From RYN-230 sp036497945 (GTDB lineage: Bacteria > Actinomycetota > Actinomycetes > Streptosporangiales > Streptosporangiaceae), in assembly GCA_036497945.1 (NCBI GenBank), contig DASXIN010000040.1, positions 1-64,000 of the forward strand: DNA of 64,000 nucleotides. Direction: 5' to 3'. The position numbers were made by a program, and so were the translations under genes. This document shows, piece after piece, positions 61,995 to 64,000 of the stretch. Each line of letters opens with the position of its first letter. Within the stretch, counting starts at the first letter, position 1. The notes beneath the pieces are model-generated. The model ran no database searches and was not told the DNA's origin. It worked only from the letters and a program-made list of their open reading frames with translations.

Positions 61995-62474
61995 TCAGGT
62001 GTGCGCGTCCGACATCTCCCACGGCGCCTGCGGCAGGACCTCGCCGGTCTCAAGCAGTGACTTGAGGTTCGCCAGCACGGCCGGCCAGCCGCGCGAAATC
62101 CCGTTGAGCATGGCCAGGTTGGCGAGATTCTCGTGGGTCACGGTGAGACGGACGATGTCGCGGTGCGGTTCGACGAGAAAGGTGACGACCGATGGTTCCC
62201 GGGCTGATTCGGCGTCCGGGGCGTCGTCGAAGGTGATGACCAAGCGCGTCGGGGAGTCAGCCTCGATCACTCGACCGACGGCATCGATGGCGCCTGATCC
62301 GTCGACGCGCCGGTGCTCCCAGGCCGAGCCCGGCTGCCAGTCCGAGAGGTTGGCGTGCCCCCAGTAGCGCGCCGTCAGGTCCGCGTCCGTCAGGGCCCGC
62401 CACACCTGCTCCGCGCTGGCGCGGATGTAGGTGACGTAGACGTAGCTCGGCACGGACGTGGGTCCGTTGGTCAT
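61995..62474 (-). CDS. SRPBCC/AHSA1-like protein
   Basis: 159 residues. Pattern YIRASAEQVWRALTDADLTARYWG, DWQPGSAWEHRR and a closing WPAVLANLKSLLETG is the AHSA1 START-like fold. Such genes usually stand next to an ArsR repressor; none is in the window. GAGGAG lies 6 bases before ATG 62474. Confidence 0.82.
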   Translation of the reverse strand: MTNGPTSVPSYVYVTYIRASAEQVWRALTDADLTARYWGHANLSDWQPGSAWEHRRVDGSGAIDAVGRVIEADSPTRLVITFDDAPDAESAREPSVVTFLVEPHRDIVRLTVTHENLANLAMLNGISRGWPAVLANLKSLLETGEVLPQAPWEMSDAHT

Positions 62475-62511
62475 GGCGTACTCCTCTGTCTGGGGGCTCA
62501 CCACCCCATTG

Positions 62512-62538
62512 TGCAGGTAGTTACCTGCATAATGTCAA
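62512..62538 (-). promoter_or_regulatory. Palindromic operator overlapping SRPBCC promoter
   Basis: TGCAGGTA-GT-TACCTGCA at 62512-62529 is a perfect 8-base dyad. On the minus strand TTGACA (62538-62533) precedes it, so the palindrome fills the spacer between -35 and the likely -10 (near 62515-62509, poorly defined). A good repressor site. Confidence 0.65.
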
Positions 62539-62594
62539 CAGGCGGCTAGCAGCCGACTGGCCAGGAGCTATTTCGCCCGGCAGCCCGCCCTGGA

Positions 62595-63233
62595 CTAGCG
62601 CGGGTACAGGCCGCGCAGGTAGCCCGGGCCGTAGTGCCGCTCCAGGTCCGCCACTGTTTCCTGGATGCCGGCCTGGACACTCTTGACGATCTGGGCGGTG
62701 GAGGGCAGCACGTCGGGGTGCCACGTCGCCGGGTCCCAGAGCTGGGAGCGCAGGAACGCCTTGGGGCAGTGGTAGAACACCTCCTGCACCTCGACCAGCA
62801 GGGCCAGCTGCGGGCGGCTGCCCCGGACGATCATGTCGGCGAAGAACGGCGCCTCGCGGATCAGCCGGGCCCGGCCGTTGATGCGCAGTGTGTCCGGCCG
62901 TCCTGGCACCAGGAACAGCAGTCCGACCTGGGGGTTGCTGAGGATGTTGACGAACCCGTCGAAGCGGTGGTTGCCAGCCCGGTCCGGGATGGCGATCGTG
63001 GCGTCGTCCAGCGGCCGGGCGAAGCCCGCCGGATCGCCCTTGGGTGACACGTCACAGCTACCGTCCGCGGCGGCCGTCGCGATCAGGCAGAACGGCGACG
63101 CGGCCAGCCACTCCTTGTCGCGCTCGTGCAGCACCGGGCGGACCTTGGTCGCCGAACGCTGGTTCGGCTGGCCAAGCATCTCGCGAAGCTCGGCCTCCGA
63201 GGTCACCTCGACAAGTTCGGACGTGTTGGGCAT
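62595..63233 (-). CDS. Pyridoxamine 5'-phosphate oxidase-fold protein (MSMEG_1061-like)
   Basis: 212 residues. The flavin split-barrel pattern is SPFCLIATAAADGSCDVSPKGDP, IPDRAGNHRFDGFVNILSNPQVGLLFLVPG and LRINGRARLIRE. The C-terminus EVFYHCPKAFLRSQLWDP is typical of the MSMEG_1061 subgroup. Cofactor (FMN or F420) is not decided by sequence. Confidence 0.85.
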   Translation of the reverse strand: MPNTSELVEVTSEAELREMLGQPNQRSATKVRPVLHERDKEWLAASPFCLIATAAADGSCDVSPKGDPAGFARPLDDATIAIPDRAGNHRFDGFVNILSNPQVGLLFLVPGRPDTLRINGRARLIREAPFFADMIVRGSRPQLALLVEVQEVFYHCPKAFLRSQLWDPATWHPDVLPSTAQIVKSVQAGIQETVADLERHYGPGYLRGLYPR

Positions 63234-63325
63234 CGGCGCATCCTCAGGCTGGCGGGGGGCTGGGTCATGTTCAGCCTAAGCGGCCACCGCGGCCGGCCGC
63301 CGTCACCGGGTGGTGAGGTTGCGGA

Positions 63326-64000
63326 TCAGGCGTCCGAGTCGGTGTCGTCCTCGGGCGGGGTCGGCGTGCTGCGCAGCCGGTCGAAGTGCGGGGACGGCGC
63401 GGGCACCGGGGCTCGCATCGGCTGCTGCGGGACGTGAATGGCGCCCGTGCCGGGGCTGGTGGGCGGCTCAGCGGGGCCGGCCGGCCGGTCGGCGCGCGGC
63501 GACGGGACGGGCGCCGAATCGGTCTCGTCCGCAGGCGTCTCGTCCGGAGGGACAGCGGCCGGCTCAGCCCCGGCCGGTGCTGTGCCGGCCTGGTCCGGGG
63601 CGCTGACCGGGCCGGCACCGTTCGACGCGACGTCAGCCAGCCCGGCGCCGGCCGCGCCGGTGTTCGCGGGCGTGGTGTCGGCGCGGCCGCCTCGGTCGGC
63701 GTGGCCGTCTGCGGCACCGGTGTCGGACGGGGCAGCGGCTGGGCTGGTGACGGAGGGCTTGCGCTCGGCTGTCCGGGGCCCGTACGTCCCAGCGTCGGCC
63801 GGGGCGGTGGCTGGGCTGGTGGCGGAGGGCTTGCGTTCGGCTGTGCGGGGCCCGGTCGTTCCGGCGTCGGCTGGTCCGGGGCTGGCCGGTTCGGGGCCGG
63901 CTCGGCCGCTGTCGGCCCAGCCGGTCCCGCCGGGCTTGGTGTCGGCTGGGGCCGCGGGGGTGGCCTCGGTGTGTGTCGGGCTGGCGGCGGGCTGATCGGC
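63326..64000 (-). CDS. C-terminal part of an Ala/Pro/Asp-rich, probably disordered protein (5' end outside window)
   Basis: The minus strand is open from the window end to TGA 63326. The last residues, PSPHFDRLRSTPTPPEDDTD and onward to SDA, look like a real acidic terminus. Upstream is low-complexity Ala/Pro/Asp text including two copies of a 24-residue tandem unit (contains GPRTAERKPS). A plus-strand reading (63438-63995) is also open but looks like a shadow. The N-terminal domain is not visible, so no function is offered. Confidence 0.6.
   Translation of the reverse strand, partial: ADQPAASPTHTEATPAAPADTKPGGTGWADSGRAGPEPASPGPADAGTTGPRTAERKPSATSPATAPADAGTYGPRTAERKPSVTSPAAAPSDTGAADGHADRGGRADTTPANTGAAGAGLADVASNGAGPVSAPDQAGTAPAGAEPAAVPPDETPADETDSAPVPSPRADRPAGPAEPPTSPGTGAIHVPQQPMRAPVPAPSPHFDRLRSTPTPPEDDTDSDA
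63738..63881. repeat. 72-base tandem repeat (two copies)
   Basis: GCTGGGCTGGTGACGGAGGG starts at 63738 and recurs at 63810 with few differences (period 72 = 24 codons). It encodes two copies of a TGPRTAERKPS-type unit. Confidence 0.7.

Noticed and set aside
63438..63995. Plus-strand gene at the window end
   Set aside because: The minus-strand frame has an acidic, non-repetitive terminus and stays open to the window edge; the plus frame is Ala/Val/Ser-rich without any start signal.

Overview
The window is about 70% G+C with dense, overlapping genes, many GTG starts and actinobacterial marker genes (bldG, mshA, carD, CvpA-trypsin protease, senX3/regX3, SCO3547-3550-like synteny). It comes from the chromosome of an actinomycete, probably a soil lineage such as Streptosporangiales. 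I found no rRNA, tRNA, CRISPR array, insertion sequence or prophage.

Layout. (1) 1-11,023: a high-affinity [NiFe] uptake hydrogenase locus of the group 1h/Hhy type. On the minus strand are a maturation protease (cut by the window edge), two SIS-domain paralogs, a HypC-like chaperone, YceI and an XRE regulator. On the plus strand are hhyS, hhyL, a NifU/Rieske-like iron-sulfur protein (HhyE-like), three conserved proteins of unknown function and two very small proteins. (2) 11,191-15,424: FUSC transporter, DUF1275 protein and a polytopic glycosyltransferase. (3) 15,582-21,079: ComF-like/nth, NudL-like Nudix, MarP-like protease, DUF309, EphE-like hydrolase and Holin-X protein, matching Mycobacterium Rv3669-Rv3674c. 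(4) 21,818-28,871: HAD phosphatase, Hrq1-type helicase, bldG with its HATPase partner, and hppA. (5) 28,954-38,750: SixA, SerB, an ABC ATPase, a UGT-type glycosyltransferase, an HD phosphohydrolase, a CrtI-like oxidoreductase, and a divergent MarR/MFS/NAD(P)-binding set. (6) 38,818-50,132: diiron ferritin-like protein, CDF transporter, APC permease with a fused OB-fold domain, then two divergent copies of a two-gene module (soluble PRC/MgtE-N/CBS protein plus Nramp-related transporter). One copy is preceded by a well-formed 42-codon upstream ORF. (7) 50,249-59,213: CaiB/AMACR, Tat-exported phosphoesterase, CsoR, then YbjN, mshA, gpmA, senX3, regX3 (Mycobacterium Rv0486-0491 order) and a lipoprotein. 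(8) 59,385-64,000: anchored thioredoxin-like protein, carD, ispF, small enzymes, and the disordered C-terminus of a protein that leaves the window.

The main unexplained signals are: a modular GC-rich dispersed repeat present at five places, which is read in the same frame into two unrelated proteins; the duplicated MgtE-N/CBS + Nramp modules with an upstream peptide ORF, best read as magnesium homeostasis units; a Rieske-like domain with four cysteines in the hydrogenase operon; a SenX3 kinase without membrane segments; and an in-frame ComF-Nth reading frame with a probable internal leaderless promoter.
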